A stretch of 37,157 bases of DNA, from the NCBI GenBank assembly GCA_943330705.2, contig CALQIT020000023.1, forward strand, positions 1-37,157. Direction: 5' to 3'. Below, piece by piece: positions 1-8,237 of this stretch. Positions within the stretch are counted from its first letter, which is position 1. Each line of letters starts with the position of its first letter. The stretch comes from Streptomyces griseus. Lineage in GTDB: Bacteria; Bdellovibrionota; Bdellovibrionia; Bdellovibrionales; Bdellovibrionaceae. The position numbers and the translations under genes were made by a program. Below the pieces are notes generated by a model. That model saw only the letters and a list, made by a program, of their open reading frames with translations. It searched no databases and was not told where the DNA came from.

Positions 1-1204
1 CAAAAATCTGCGGATTTACTTCTTGTTTGATTTGTGCCGACACTTTAAATTTAATGGGTCGTGAGGCCACCGCGCTTTCATCGTCATCGTAGACGGCGGA
101 AATTCTCCAGAAATACTCGCCTTCTTCTAAAGGCAGCTTGAAGCTACTTTCAGAAATAAGAATTTTTTTGGAAATAATATCCTTCATGTCCACGTCGCGT
201 CCAACTTCCAAAGAAGTGTTTTTTGCCTTTTCTGGACGTGTCCAGCGGAATTTGACTTCCGCTTTTACTCCGGCTGTTTTAACAATGAGCTCGTCCTTTG
301 CCGGATACTGCGCTGCTGGTGCAAACCGTTCTTCGACCTCAAGCCGGTAGATCGCTGAAGTCACGCCATCAATGCGCTTGGCGGTGACAGAATCTTTAGC
401 CAGCAACTGCCATTGATAGCGGCCCGGAAAGAGTTTATGGGAAAAGGATGACTGTTTTTCGTCGTTGGTACTTGTGACTTCAGTCATTGTTTTTCGGTTC
501 TTGCCAATTGCGAGGCTGACCAAAACATTCGGCGGGAAGCCCTTCCATTGAAAGACCACTGGAGTCGGATTTTCTGGATTGAAGTAGACAGGCTTACTTG
601 TTGCGGGAGTGAGAATTTCAATTTTGGAAAGAAGAGTCCGCGAATCCACTTCTTGCTCGCGTCCGTTGCTCTCGACTGTGGCTTTTCCTTTTAGGACTTG
701 AAGTTCTAATTTGGAATTTTTTGATTTTGAAAGTTGCGCTGTTGCCGTGCCTAAACCAATTTTTTGATCATCAGATTTTACGCTCAGAATAGTTTTTGTA
801 TCTTGCTCGTCGGATTTTTCTGCTTGTGAGACAAATAAGCTACCATCGATCAGATCCAAGGATATTTCATTCTTTCCGTCTTGATTAATCACGATCAGGG
901 TCTCTTGTTCCAAGGCAATGGTTTGGCTACTGCCAGTAAACTCAATTTTCATTTCACCACGTTCAGAGGTACGAAGGGCTTCGCCGCTGTAGATCGGTTC
1001 CCCTTCTTTTATGATTTGCCAAAGTAGGCGATCGGCCGGACGGCGGTGCACATCTTCGGAAACACTGCGTGCATAGGCAACTGGTGGACTATCTTTCGGC
1101 GTAAAGGCGCGAATTCTATTTTTCTCATACCAATAATTGGTGCCAAGGCCAACGCCAAGGGCAACAAGTGCCGAGATTAAAAATCGATAAAGCTGTTTTT
1201 GCAA
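1..1204 (-). CDS. FecR-like exported/envelope protein (5' part; runs off the left edge)
   Basis: The minus strand is open from base 1204 to the window edge, so this is a partial gene of at least 400 codons. I chose a TTG start at 1204 because a perfect AGGAGG lies 6 bases upstream (1211-1216). The protein begins with a short basic N-terminus and one hydrophobic segment (about residues 6-22), suggesting a signal anchor. The region of residues 60-160 has the look of a FecR domain (a GEPIYSGEALRTSERGEM-type motif, then IDGSLFV), followed by beta-rich segments such as PVVFQWKGFP and VKFRWTRPEK that resemble fibronectin-like envelope modules. FecR-domain proteins of this class are surface or periplasmic proteins in Bdellovibrio relatives, but the role is unknown. 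Divergent from greB. The family call is moderate; the reading frame is certain. Confidence 0.75.
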   Translation of the reverse strand, partial: MQKQLYRFLISALVALGVGLGTNYWYEKNRIRAFTPKDSPPVAYARSVSEDVHRRPADRLLWQIIKEGEPIYSGEALRTSERGEMKIEFTGSSQTIALEQETLIVINQDGKNEISLDLIDGSLFVSQAEKSDEQDTKTILSVKSDDQKIGLGTATAQLSKSKNSKLELQVLKGKATVESNGREQEVDSRTLLSKIEILTPATSKPVYFNPENPTPVVFQWKGFPPNVLVSLAIGKNRKTMTEVTSTNDEKQSSFSHKLFPGRYQWQLLAKDSVTAKRIDGVTSAIYRLEVEERFAPAAQYPAKDELIVKTAGVKAEVKFRWTRPEKAKNTSLEVGRDVDMKDIISKKILISESSFKLPLEEGEYFWRISAVYDDDESAVASRPIKFKVSAQIKQEVNPQIF

Positions 1205-1318
1205 AACAAGCCTCCTGCCACAACTTTTCGGAATTCCTTAGTAATTCTGCAGGCTAGAGCCATACTCGATTGCTAATCTGGCCTTCGGTCATAAGCTTTT
1301 TTTGTCTACGATCTAGGC

Positions 1319-1347
1319 TTGAGTCGCAATTGCAAAAGATGTAAATT
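1319..1347 (+). promoter_or_regulatory. Putative sigma70 promoter of greB
   Basis: TTGAGT (1319-1324), a 17-base spacer, and TAAATT (1342-1347). The expected transcription start falls at about 1353-1356, directly on the greB ATG, and there is no Shine-Dalgarno site before that ATG. Confidence 0.4.
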
Positions 1348-1355
1348 GTCAAACT

Positions 1356-1832
1356 ATGGACCAGACAAAGAATTATATTACCCCCCAAGGTCTAGCAAAA
1401 CTTCGAGAAGAGTACTCTCGGTTGCTAAATGCGGAGCGCCCTCGCGTGGTTGAAACGGTTGCCTGGGCCGCAAGCAATGGTGATCGATCGGAGAATGCCG
1501 ATTATATCTACGGAAAACGCCGCCTGCGGGAAATTGATGGTCGACTTAGGTTTCTTAGGTCCAGGCTAGAAAAGACAGAAGTTGTTGATCCCGCCGCTAT
1601 TGATTCGGTGAGGGTGGTTTTTGGGGCAACCGTTACACTGTTGGACGAAGACGAAAAAGTCTCGACCTATCAGATAGTCGGAGAAGACGAATGGGATATC
1701 AAGCTTGGGAAAATCTCTTGGAAGTCTCCTGTTGCAGCAGCCCTGTTTGGAAAAAAACAGGGCGATGATGTCGTGGTCAAAAAACCGGCAGGTGAAGAGA
1801 CTTTTACTATCGATAAAATTGAATACAAGTAA
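1356..1832 (+). CDS. greB: Transcription elongation factor GreB
   Basis: 158 residues, the normal GreB length. GreA/GreB factors insert a coiled coil into the RNA polymerase secondary channel and stimulate cleavage of the backtracked transcript. The N-terminal coiled coil (about residues 5-75) carries the tip motif GDRSENADY with the two acidic residues expected to hold the catalytic metal (D43 and E46). WAASNGDRSENADYIYGKRRLREID is far closer to GreB than to GreA. The C-terminal FKBP-like domain (about 85-158) contains IVGEDE and the PAGEE motif. The gene stands alone, divergent from the FecR-like gene. It lacks a recognisable ribosome binding site and may be translated from a leaderless or very short-leader transcript. 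Confidence 0.95.
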   Translation: MDQTKNYITPQGLAKLREEYSRLLNAERPRVVETVAWAASNGDRSENADYIYGKRRLREIDGRLRFLRSRLEKTEVVDPAAIDSVRVVFGATVTLLDEDEKVSTYQIVGEDEWDIKLGKISWKSPVAAALFGKKQGDDVVVKKPAGEETFTIDKIEYK

Positions 1833-1937
1833 GACCCTGAATCTGATTCTGCCGGCAATTTTTGCTTTTGCGCAAGTTTAGTGGACAAGCTGCATAAAGA
1901 TTGGTTTCCGATCGCCAGCGGATCTACACTTTTTCCC

Positions 1938-2558
1938 ATGACAAATTTAATTCTGATAACCGAGATTGTGGAAAAGTTGATTTTACTGGTTCTTTTGGGT
2001 CTTTCGGTGTGGTCGGTATCGATTATGATCGAACGCTGGAGGATCTTTAAATTAGAAACTCAGATTGATCAGCTGCCGACTTTCACAAAGTCATTGCAAG
2101 AGGGCCAGTTTGCTCTTGTCAAAAGTTGGAGTGAAGGGCATCAGGGCTTTGTCGCCGGAGCAATGAGGGCCGCCTTTTCTGCCCCCGTAAATCCCGAGTC
2201 GGTGGATCGCGCGGTGGCCTCTTTTGTAAAGCGAGAAAGAGCGAGGTTGGAGAAAGGTCTTTCTATACTTGCGACAATGGGCGCAAATGCGCCGTTTATT
2301 GGATTGTTTGGAACGGTGTTAGGTATCATTCGATCTTTTGCTTATCTTGGGTCCCAGTCAGGATCGAGTGCGGTGATGTCTGGAGTTTCGCAGGCTTTAT
2401 ATGCGACGGCAATTGGTCTATTTGTGGCGATCCCGGCGGTTGTTGCATTTAATGTCTATACCACTCGGATGAAGGGATTGATTTCCACAATTGAATCTTT
2501 ACGTGACTTGTATATTTCACAAGTCGCAGGAATGGATCCCCATCATGGGAAGTCTTGA
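1938..2558 (+). CDS. exbB: ExbB/TolQ/MotA-family proton channel subunit
   Basis: First gene of a TonB uptake operon. About 206 residues from the ATG at 1938; an in-frame GTG at 1881 would add 19 polar residues, but the ATG places a hydrophobic segment right at the N-terminus (residues 3-30), as in other ExbB proteins. Two further membrane segments lie in the C-terminal half around the conserved signature with NAPFIGLFGTVLGIIRSF and ALYATAIGLFVAIPAVVAFN. ExbB pentamers with ExbD convert proton-motive force into motion of TonB. The following genes exbD, tonB and a TonB-dependent receptor confirm an Exb rather than a Tol or flagellar role. The 3' end overlaps exbD by 14 bases. Confidence 0.9.
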   Translation: MTNLILITEIVEKLILLVLLGLSVWSVSIMIERWRIFKLETQIDQLPTFTKSLQEGQFALVKSWSEGHQGFVAGAMRAAFSAPVNPESVDRAVASFVKRERARLEKGLSILATMGANAPFIGLFGTVLGIIRSFAYLGSQSGSSAVMSGVSQALYATAIGLFVAIPAVVAFNVYTTRMKGLISTIESLRDLYISQVAGMDPHHGKS

Positions 2559-2961
2559 TAGCTCCGATGGAAACGAAGGGTCATTGATGTCTTCCATCAA
2601 TATCACGCCATTCGTTGATGTGGTGCTGGTTCTATTGGTGATTTTTATGATTACCGCTCCAATGTTGGTTAAAGATATTCTCGAGTTGCGTCTACCCAAG
2701 ACAGCAACTAGCGATGGCCAAGCTATGCAAACGCTAGGAGTCGCGATCAACCGCGATGGAAATATTTTGTTGAACGGCCAATTGTCAGATGAAGAGGGGC
2801 TTAAATTAGCTGCGGTGTCTGCCTTAGCGCAGAGCGAGCAGGCACAGGCCATTATTAGTGCGGATACTGAAGTTCCCTACGGTCGAGTGGTGAAGGTCAT
2901 CGACCTGTTGAAAATTGTCGGTTTAAATAGATTTGCAGTCCAAATTGAAAGGCTGCAATGA
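2545..2961 (+). CDS. exbD: ExbD/TolR-family energy transduction protein
   Basis: About 139 residues from the ATG at 2545, which lies inside the end of exbB; a longer frame opens at 2491 but its added residues are just the shadow of exbB. The protein has a short cytoplasmic tail, then INITPFVDVVLVLLVIFMIT, a single membrane helix with the conserved aspartate (FVDVVLVLL) that carries protons, then a periplasmic domain ending in the typical YGRVVKVIDLLKIVGLNRFAV pattern. It works with ExbB in the inner membrane to energise TonB. The stop overlaps the tonB start by 4 bases (ATGA), which indicates translational coupling. Confidence 0.92.
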   Translation: MGSLDSSDGNEGSLMSSINITPFVDVVLVLLVIFMITAPMLVKDILELRLPKTATSDGQAMQTLGVAINRDGNILLNGQLSDEEGLKLAAVSALAQSEQAQAIISADTEVPYGRVVKVIDLLKIVGLNRFAVQIERLQ

Positions 2962-3599
2962 AGACCTATTTTCAGAATCCTGTCATTGCATCTATTTGCC
3001 TGCACATGGCAATGGTGTTCGGAGTTCTGCTACTGATCTTTCGTCCGGCTTGGTCGCCAAGCCCGCAAATTGTGGATCTTGAGGTTATACAGTTTCCCAA
3101 ACAAGCTCCCGCAAGTGTTCAACTTCAGCCAAAAGATTTGCCAAAGCCAGCTCCTCCGCCAGCACAGGCTGTTTTTGGACTTTCGCGCAAGGCCATTGTC
3201 GCTGCTGAAGGCTCAGAGGCTGCCGAGATCAAACAAGGAAATACAATGGCCAAAGAGCCCGACAATTTGACTCTAAAGGACTCGGACCCGGATTCGCTGC
3301 CGATTCCAACCGATGACTATCTTGTGACGTCAATGCCCCGTTTGCTGAAAGAAGTTCGCATTCCCTACCCGGACGAAGCGCGCAAAGCAAATGTTGAAGG
3401 GCCTGTGGTTATGGATCTATTGATCGATGAGTTAGGTAAAGTCCGTAAAGTTGAGCTGCTCAAGGGTCCTGGTTTTTTTTTAGACGAGGCCGCCTTACAG
3501 GCCGCTTATCTATTTCAATTTGAGCCGGCGCGGATGCGTGATAAAAATGTGGCGGTAAAGATTAGATATACCTACCGATTTATTTTGGAGAACCGATGA
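2958..3599 (+). CDS. tonB: TonB-family energy transducer
   Basis: 213 residues. One N-terminal membrane anchor (about residues 8-28) is followed by a short proline/lysine-rich periplasmic spacer (KDLPKPAPPPAQA) and an acidic linker. The C-terminal TonB domain starts near residue 125: IPYPDEARKANVEGPVVMDLLIDELGKV, then VELLKGPG, LDEAALQAAYLFQFEPA and a final RYTYRF strand. TonB spans the periplasm and pulls on the TonB box of outer-membrane receptors. It overlaps exbD upstream and the receptor gene downstream by 4 bases each. The spacer is short compared with E. coli TonB. Confidence 0.9.
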   Translation: MKTYFQNPVIASICLHMAMVFGVLLLIFRPAWSPSPQIVDLEVIQFPKQAPASVQLQPKDLPKPAPPPAQAVFGLSRKAIVAAEGSEAAEIKQGNTMAKEPDNLTLKDSDPDSLPIPTDDYLVTSMPRLLKEVRIPYPDEARKANVEGPVVMDLLIDELGKVRKVELLKGPGFFLDEAALQAAYLFQFEPARMRDKNVAVKIRYTYRFILENR

Positions 3600-5863
3600 C
3601 CCACGGGCTTTTTACTATTTTATTATCTTTTTTTATGATGGCCACTTCCTGGGCAGAAGATCCTGCAATGGCTAAGATCGTGGGTCAGGTCTACGAACGC
3701 GGAACTCGGATTCCGCTGTCGGATATCAACGTTTTTATATTGCCGCACAAGATAAAGGCTGTGACCGATGCCAAAGGAAATTTTATTTTTGATTCTATTC
3801 CTGAAGGTGATATTCAAATTGTAATTACCAGTTCGGGCTATCAAAAAGTCGAGCTGGATGATTACGCGGAAGCCGGCGACATTCAGCCGCGAACACTATA
3901 TCTTGAGCGAAACAGTTACTCTGGGTTTGAAACCACCATCGTTGGGCAAAAACAAAAACGTGATGATTCGACGAAAACGCTTAAACAAGCCGATTTCGCA
4001 AATATTCCCGGCGCCCAAGGTGATCCCGTCAAAGCGGTACAAAATCTTCCGGGGGTAAATCGGGTGCAGGGTGGGTCGGCACAGGTTGTGATTCAAGGCT
4101 CGTCTCCACAAGATACAAAGTACGATATTGATGGCCACGAAGTTCCCTTGGTGTTTCACTTTGGTGGGTTGACTTCCGTGGTCACTCCAGAGGCGATTGA
4201 GCAAGTTGATTATCTTTCGGCGGGATATGGATCCGAATACAGCCGGGCTCTTGGTGGTGTCATTTCACTGAAAACCCGCAAGCCCGAAATCAGTCAACGG
4301 GATAGTAAGGGTTCTTTTTTTGTCGATACATTAAAGGCAGGGGTGTTGTACGAGAAAAAGCTCAGTGAGGACTCAAGCCTGCTGATCGGAGCCCGTTATA
4401 GTTATGTTGGGCTTCTGCTTTCCAAGGTCATGAAAAGTGACAGGTTTGACTTTACGGTTGTTCCTGATTTTGCCGATCTGAATGCGACCTATTTTAAAAA
4501 GTTAAACGAGCGCGATGAGCTTAAGTTTGTCACCTTGGTATCCAAAGATAGCCTAGGTTTTCTATTGAAAGAACCCTTGAAGGAAGACCCTATTTTGCGC
4601 GGAACGTTTCGTAGTGAAACTAATTTCTATCGCTTGATTCCGCAGTGGAAGCGTAAGTTAGATACGCAAAGGACTCTCAGTTTGTCCGCAGGTTTTGGCG
4701 AAAACACGATCTTGACCGATTTTGGCGAAATTTATTTTCATTTGCGCTCAAAAATTTTGAGTGTTCGTGGTGAGTGGGATCAGAAAATGAATTCGCTTTG
4801 GACCACCCAACTTGGTTTTGACAATGTTTACACCCAGTCAAATGTCGATCTTCGTTTACCTTATTTCAACAATGAAGGCGGCGTTAGCAATCCCTTTTCG
4901 TCCTCTGTTCTTAGGGATGTTAACGTCAGCAACAAACAAGCCAATATCGGAATGTATTGGCGAAATGAAATTACTCCTGAACAAAGTGCCTGGACATATC
5001 TGCCCTCACTAAGAGGGGACTATTTCTCTACGACCAAAGAAAAATTTCTTTCGCCTCGTTTGGGGGCTCGTTATAAATGGGATGATTCGCTAACCATAAA
5101 AGGGGCTACTGGTCTTTACGTCCAGCCGCCTCAGCCTCAGGAAGTCGATTCGGTCTACGGAAATCCAAATGTGCGATCACCCAAAGCGACGCACGCGACA
5201 ATTGGATTTGACAAAGATCTTCGCGGCAATACAGACCGCGGTTGGGTTTTGGGAAGTAGCTACTTCTGGCGGGAATTCACTGGGCTTGTAATTTCTAGTT
5301 CGAATCTAGCCAATCGCGATGGCAGCCTCATACCTGAGGTCTACAACAATGATGGGCGGGGTAAAGCCCATGGGGTCGAACTTCTTTTAAAAGCTGAATT
5401 TGCCCCTTACAGCGGCTGGATTGCCTACACTCTTTCGAAAAGTACGCGTTGGGATCCGAACAACTCGGAGTATAATTTTCAGTATGATCAGACCCACAAT
5501 CTAAATTTGGTGGGTGCCATTGATTTTGGAAAAAACTGGAAAGTGTCTGGGCGCTTTCGCTTTGTTACGGGGAACCCTATCACACCTGTGGTCGGGGCCA
5601 CTTTTGATGCCGACAATGATGTTTATATCCCTCGGCGGGGGGCCATTTACTCTGAGCGAGTTGGAAACTTTTCACAGCTTGATGTGCGCATCGATAAAAA
5701 ATTTGTCGGAGATCGTGAGCTTTGGTCTCTTTATCTTGATATCCAGAATTTGCTGAACGCGAAAAATCCAGAAAATATTCGATATGCCTATGATTACCGT
5801 CAACAGGAAAACATTGCGGGATTGCCCATCATCCCGTCTTTCGGCTTAAGAGGGGAGTTCTAA
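3596..5863 (+). CDS. TonB-dependent outer-membrane receptor with N-terminal carboxypeptidase-regulatory-like domain
   Basis: 755 residues. A signal peptide (residues 1-20, ending SWA) precedes a carboxypeptidase regulatory-like beta-sandwich (about 27-100, with GQVYERGTRIPLSDINVFI and TDAKGNFIFDSIPEG). A TonB-box-like FETTIVGQK occurs near 111, then the plug domain (DPVKAVQNLPGVNR, GSSPQDTKYDIDGHEVP, YGSEYSRALGGVISLKTRKP), and a 22-strand type barrel to the C-terminal aromatic residue (FGLRGEF). It imports an unknown substrate (siderophore, vitamin B12, glycan or peptide) across the outer membrane. The substrate cannot be told from the sequence. It is translationally coupled to tonB and to the following lipoprotein, so the whole import apparatus is made from one transcript. 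Confidence 0.88.
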   Translation: MTHGLFTILLSFFMMATSWAEDPAMAKIVGQVYERGTRIPLSDINVFILPHKIKAVTDAKGNFIFDSIPEGDIQIVITSSGYQKVELDDYAEAGDIQPRTLYLERNSYSGFETTIVGQKQKRDDSTKTLKQADFANIPGAQGDPVKAVQNLPGVNRVQGGSAQVVIQGSSPQDTKYDIDGHEVPLVFHFGGLTSVVTPEAIEQVDYLSAGYGSEYSRALGGVISLKTRKPEISQRDSKGSFFVDTLKAGVLYEKKLSEDSSLLIGARYSYVGLLLSKVMKSDRFDFTVVPDFADLNATYFKKLNERDELKFVTLVSKDSLGFLLKEPLKEDPILRGTFRSETNFYRLIPQWKRKLDTQRTLSLSAGFGENTILTDFGEIYFHLRSKILSVRGEWDQKMNSLWTTQLGFDNVYTQSNVDLRLPYFNNEGGVSNPFSSSVLRDVNVSNKQANIGMYWRNEITPEQSAWTYLPSLRGDYFSTTKEKFLSPRLGARYKWDDSLTIKGATGLYVQPPQPQEVDSVYGNPNVRSPKATHATIGFDKDLRGNTDRGWVLGSSYFWREFTGLVISSSNLANRDGSLIPEVYNNDGRGKAHGVELLLKAEFAPYSGWIAYTLSKSTRWDPNNSEYNFQYDQTHNLNLVGAIDFGKNWKVSGRFRFVTGNPITPVVGATFDADNDVYIPRRGAIYSERVGNFSQLDVRIDKKFVGDRELWSLYLDIQNLLNAKNPENIRYAYDYRQQENIAGLPIIPSFGLRGEF

Positions 5864-6720
5864 TGAAGTTTACAATTTCAATAAGTCGCGGAATTGGTTT
5901 TTATTTTGGCCTTGGCCTTTGTTTATTATCTTGCTCAGAACCAAACTTTAAAAAATACAACGAATTGAGCGAGCTCAGGGTTCTTGCCTTAAAGGCTGAT
6001 CTGCCGGAAGTTACAGCGGGTGCGACGGTTACAATTACCCCCATCGTATCAGACATTGTAAACTCAGGGGCGCTGACCTTTACGGCCAATGCTTGCCTCG
6101 ATCCGGGTGTAGCCTTTGGTGCTCGGCCTACTTGCGAGGGCAGTTTAAGCAAACAAATATTAGCAACCGATCAGGCCATCACCACTTTGTCGGCGGCGAA
6201 CTCTTTTACCGGGGCGGCAAATTCTTTTTCACTGGTTATCCCGAGTGCTGGAGTTATTTTTTCCGGAAGATCGGCGATCGAACAGAACAATGGAATTTCT
6301 TATTTAATATGCTTTATCTTGAATTCGGCAGATGGCCGATCAGTTAGTACTTTTCGTCGGATTGTGGTGTCCACTCAGGCGGTAAAGAATACCAACCCTG
6401 TTGTCGCCGGAATCTTGGTCGACGGTGCTAGTTTTACCTTTCCCTTCGCAAAGACCGTGCAGTTAAGCGCTAACCTCACTTTGGGTGCCGAATCCTACCA
6501 ACTGCAGAAAGCTGATGGTAGTTTTATCGCGCGAACTGAATCCTTGCTGACGACCTGGTTTTTAAGCGATGGCTCGGCCAAGATCTATCGAACCCTTGGC
6601 TTGGAATCAATGGAGTATGTATCGGCGGGGCTCGCGCCGACCGGTCGCAAAGCCTATCTGATTGCAATTACCCGCGACGGCCGGGGGGGCCTAGATTTTA
6701 AAATTGAAATATCGCCTTAG
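5863..6720 (+). CDS. Lipoprotein encoded with TonB-dependent receptor
   Basis: 285 residues with a lipoprotein signal (LLSC, lipidated Cys24). The mature part begins with YNELSELRVLALKADLPEV and continues as a beta-rich protein with PIVSD and two paired cysteines; I do not recognise a named domain. Its start codon overlaps the receptor stop by one base (TAATG), so it is the last gene of the exbB-exbD-tonB-receptor operon. By analogy with SusD/HmuY-type partners it may be a surface-exposed or periplasmic accessory protein that captures the receptor's substrate, but this is inference only. A hairpin (6737-6764) follows the gene. Confidence 0.8.
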   Translation: MKFTISISRGIGFYFGLGLCLLSCSEPNFKKYNELSELRVLALKADLPEVTAGATVTITPIVSDIVNSGALTFTANACLDPGVAFGARPTCEGSLSKQILATDQAITTLSAANSFTGAANSFSLVIPSAGVIFSGRSAIEQNNGISYLICFILNSADGRSVSTFRRIVVSTQAVKNTNPVVAGILVDGASFTFPFAKTVQLSANLTLGAESYQLQKADGSFIARTESLLTTWFLSDGSAKIYRTLGLESMEYVSAGLAPTGRKAYLIAITRDGRGGLDFKIEISP

Positions 6721-6736
6721 GTCTGGATTGTTTGGC

Positions 6737-6764
6737 ACAATGGTCCGGGGGCGGTGGCCATTGT
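6737..6764 (+). terminator. Hairpin after the TonB operon
   Basis: Perfect 7-bp inverted repeat ACAATGG / CCATTGT with a 14-base G-rich loop, 17 bases after the lipoprotein stop. No U-tract follows, so it may slow transcription or protect the 3' end rather than act as a standard intrinsic terminator. Confidence 0.4.
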
Positions 6765-6789
6765 CCCGATTATTGTATAAAATTGAAAC

Positions 6790-7077
6790 ATGGCGAATGT
6801 AGGCAGATCCGGACCACGAGACGAAGTTTCTAAATTGAAGGATTACTACGCCCAGCGCGAAAACGCAGTCGAAGATAAGTATGATCACACGATCAAAGAT
6901 CTAAAGGGAACTCATCAAGAAGAAATCGAAAGAATTCAAACTCAGGCCAAGGAAGAAATCGAGCAATACAAAGAGCGCAGTCGTGAAAAATTGACTGAGC
7001 ATGATAAAAAACACACCCAAGAAATTGAAGCTCTGAAGGCCCTGTATCAAAAGAAGCTAGAAGACTCACGCCGATGA
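6790..7077 (+). CDS. Small coiled-coil protein of unknown function
   Basis: 95 residues, almost entirely charged and helical, with heptad spacing from about residue 12 to the end (EVSKLKDYYAQREN, EEIERIQTQAKEEIEQY, EIEALKALYQKKLEDS). There is no signal peptide or membrane segment. Codon use and the long charged helix argue that it is real, although the ribosome binding site before the ATG is weak. The frame ends with three different stop codons in a row (TGA TAG TAA, 7075-7083). It may be a free-standing short relative of a longer filament-like coiled-coil protein, or the stump of one. Function not known. Confidence 0.6.
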   Translation: MANVGRSGPRDEVSKLKDYYAQRENAVEDKYDHTIKDLKGTHQEEIERIQTQAKEEIEQYKERSREKLTEHDKKHTQEIEALKALYQKKLEDSRR

Positions 7078-7187
7078 TAGTAATATCAGTTCTTCCAAAA
7101 CATTGACCACCGAGCTTCTTTCCACTTCAATTGGAACTGCCTTAAGTAATGATTTTCATACTTTCAGAAATGGAAATTGGGGGAATT

Positions 7188-8237
7188 GTGAATCCGAATT
7201 TGATCTTCTATCAGCTTTTTGATTGCGATACTTCAACCTATACTTATCTGCTTGCAGACGAAGTTTCCCGCGAAGCGGTTTTAATTGATCCTGTCTATGA
7301 AAAGGTCGACCGCGACCTAAAGCTTATCAATGAGATCGGATTAAATTTAAAATACGTCTTAGATACGCATATTCATGCCGATCATATTACAGGGGCGGGT
7401 GAAATTCGGAAGCGGACCTCGGCAAAAACTGGGGTTTCTGAAAAAGCCAATGTGGACTGTTCAGATCTTCCATTGAAAGAGGGGGGCAACCTCAGCGTTG
7501 GTCCATTTCAAATCTTGATTATGGAAACCCCAGGGCACACCGATTCTTGCCTTAGCTTCTTTGTAGAGGGAATGATTTTCACGGGCGATGCTCTCTTGAT
7601 ACGGGGCACAGGGCGAACCGACTTCCAGCAAGGATCCTCAGAAAAACTTTATGATAGCATTTTCGAAAAAATTTACAGGCTTCCAGGTAAAACCAAATTG
7701 TTTCCTGGCCATGATTACCACGGGCAGACTTCATCGACAATTGAATTGGAAATGAAATACAACCAGCGAATCAATAGCCAGCGCGCGAAAAGTGATTTCA
7801 TTAGATTGATGGCCGAACTTAAGCTTGCCGATCCCAAAAGGATTCATGAGGCTTTACCGGCGAACATGGCCTGCGGACACAAGACAAAGAAGCGGATTTT
7901 AAGTCCGCAGGTAATTCATGGTGTTTCAGAAATTAGTCCTGAGTTGGTAAAGCCGCATCTTGGTAAATTGCGAATTATCGATGTTCGACGTGACGACGAG
8001 TTCAATGGTGAATTGGGTCATATTCCTGGTGCCGAGTTAGTAAGCTTGGGATCTTCTTTTGAGAACTGGCTTGAGACAGCAGACATCGACGAAGAAGTAT
8101 TAATAGTGTGTCGCAGCGGCGCGCGATCTGGGCAGGCAACGGCTGCAGCGCAAAGCAGAGGTTTACATTTAGCGGTCAATATGACAGGCGGAATGCTGCG
8201 ATGGAATGAACTGGGCTACAAGTCAGTTAAAGACTAA
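7188..8237 (+). CDS. Persulfide dioxygenase (ETHE1-like) fused to a rhodanese domain
   Basis: 349 residues from a GTG at 7188 that follows a GGGGG ribosome site and gives the family-typical N-terminus (LIFYQLFDCDTSTYTYLLAD); an ATG at 7149 would add 13 residues. The N-terminal metallo-beta-lactamase fold has HIHADH (H61, H63, D65, H66), TPGHTDS, FTGDALLIRGTGRTDF and FPGHDYHG, the mononuclear iron ligands and loop of persulfide dioxygenases. The C-terminal rhodanese domain (about 250-349) has an intact active-site loop CRSGAR with Cys308. Such fusions oxidise glutathione or other persulfides to sulfite and can transfer sulfur to thiosulfate. Its 3' end overlaps the convergent histidine kinase gene by 11 bases. 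Confidence 0.88.
   Translation: MNPNLIFYQLFDCDTSTYTYLLADEVSREAVLIDPVYEKVDRDLKLINEIGLNLKYVLDTHIHADHITGAGEIRKRTSAKTGVSEKANVDCSDLPLKEGGNLSVGPFQILIMETPGHTDSCLSFFVEGMIFTGDALLIRGTGRTDFQQGSSEKLYDSIFEKIYRLPGKTKLFPGHDYHGQTSSTIELEMKYNQRINSQRAKSDFIRLMAELKLADPKRIHEALPANMACGHKTKKRILSPQVIHGVSEISPELVKPHLGKLRIIDVRRDDEFNGELGHIPGAELVSLGSSFENWLETADIDEEVLIVCRSGARSGQATAAAQSRGLHLAVNMTGGMLRWNELGYKSVKD

Noticed and set aside
138-350. 70-codon plus-strand ORF at the left edge
   Set aside because: Shadow of the FecR-like gene, whose minus-strand frame is open over the whole region with a perfect Shine-Dalgarno site.
1881-1937. Longer GTG start for exbB
   Set aside because: Adds a polar stretch ahead of the first membrane helix and has no ribosome binding site; the ATG at 1938 fits the family better, though 1881 cannot be excluded.
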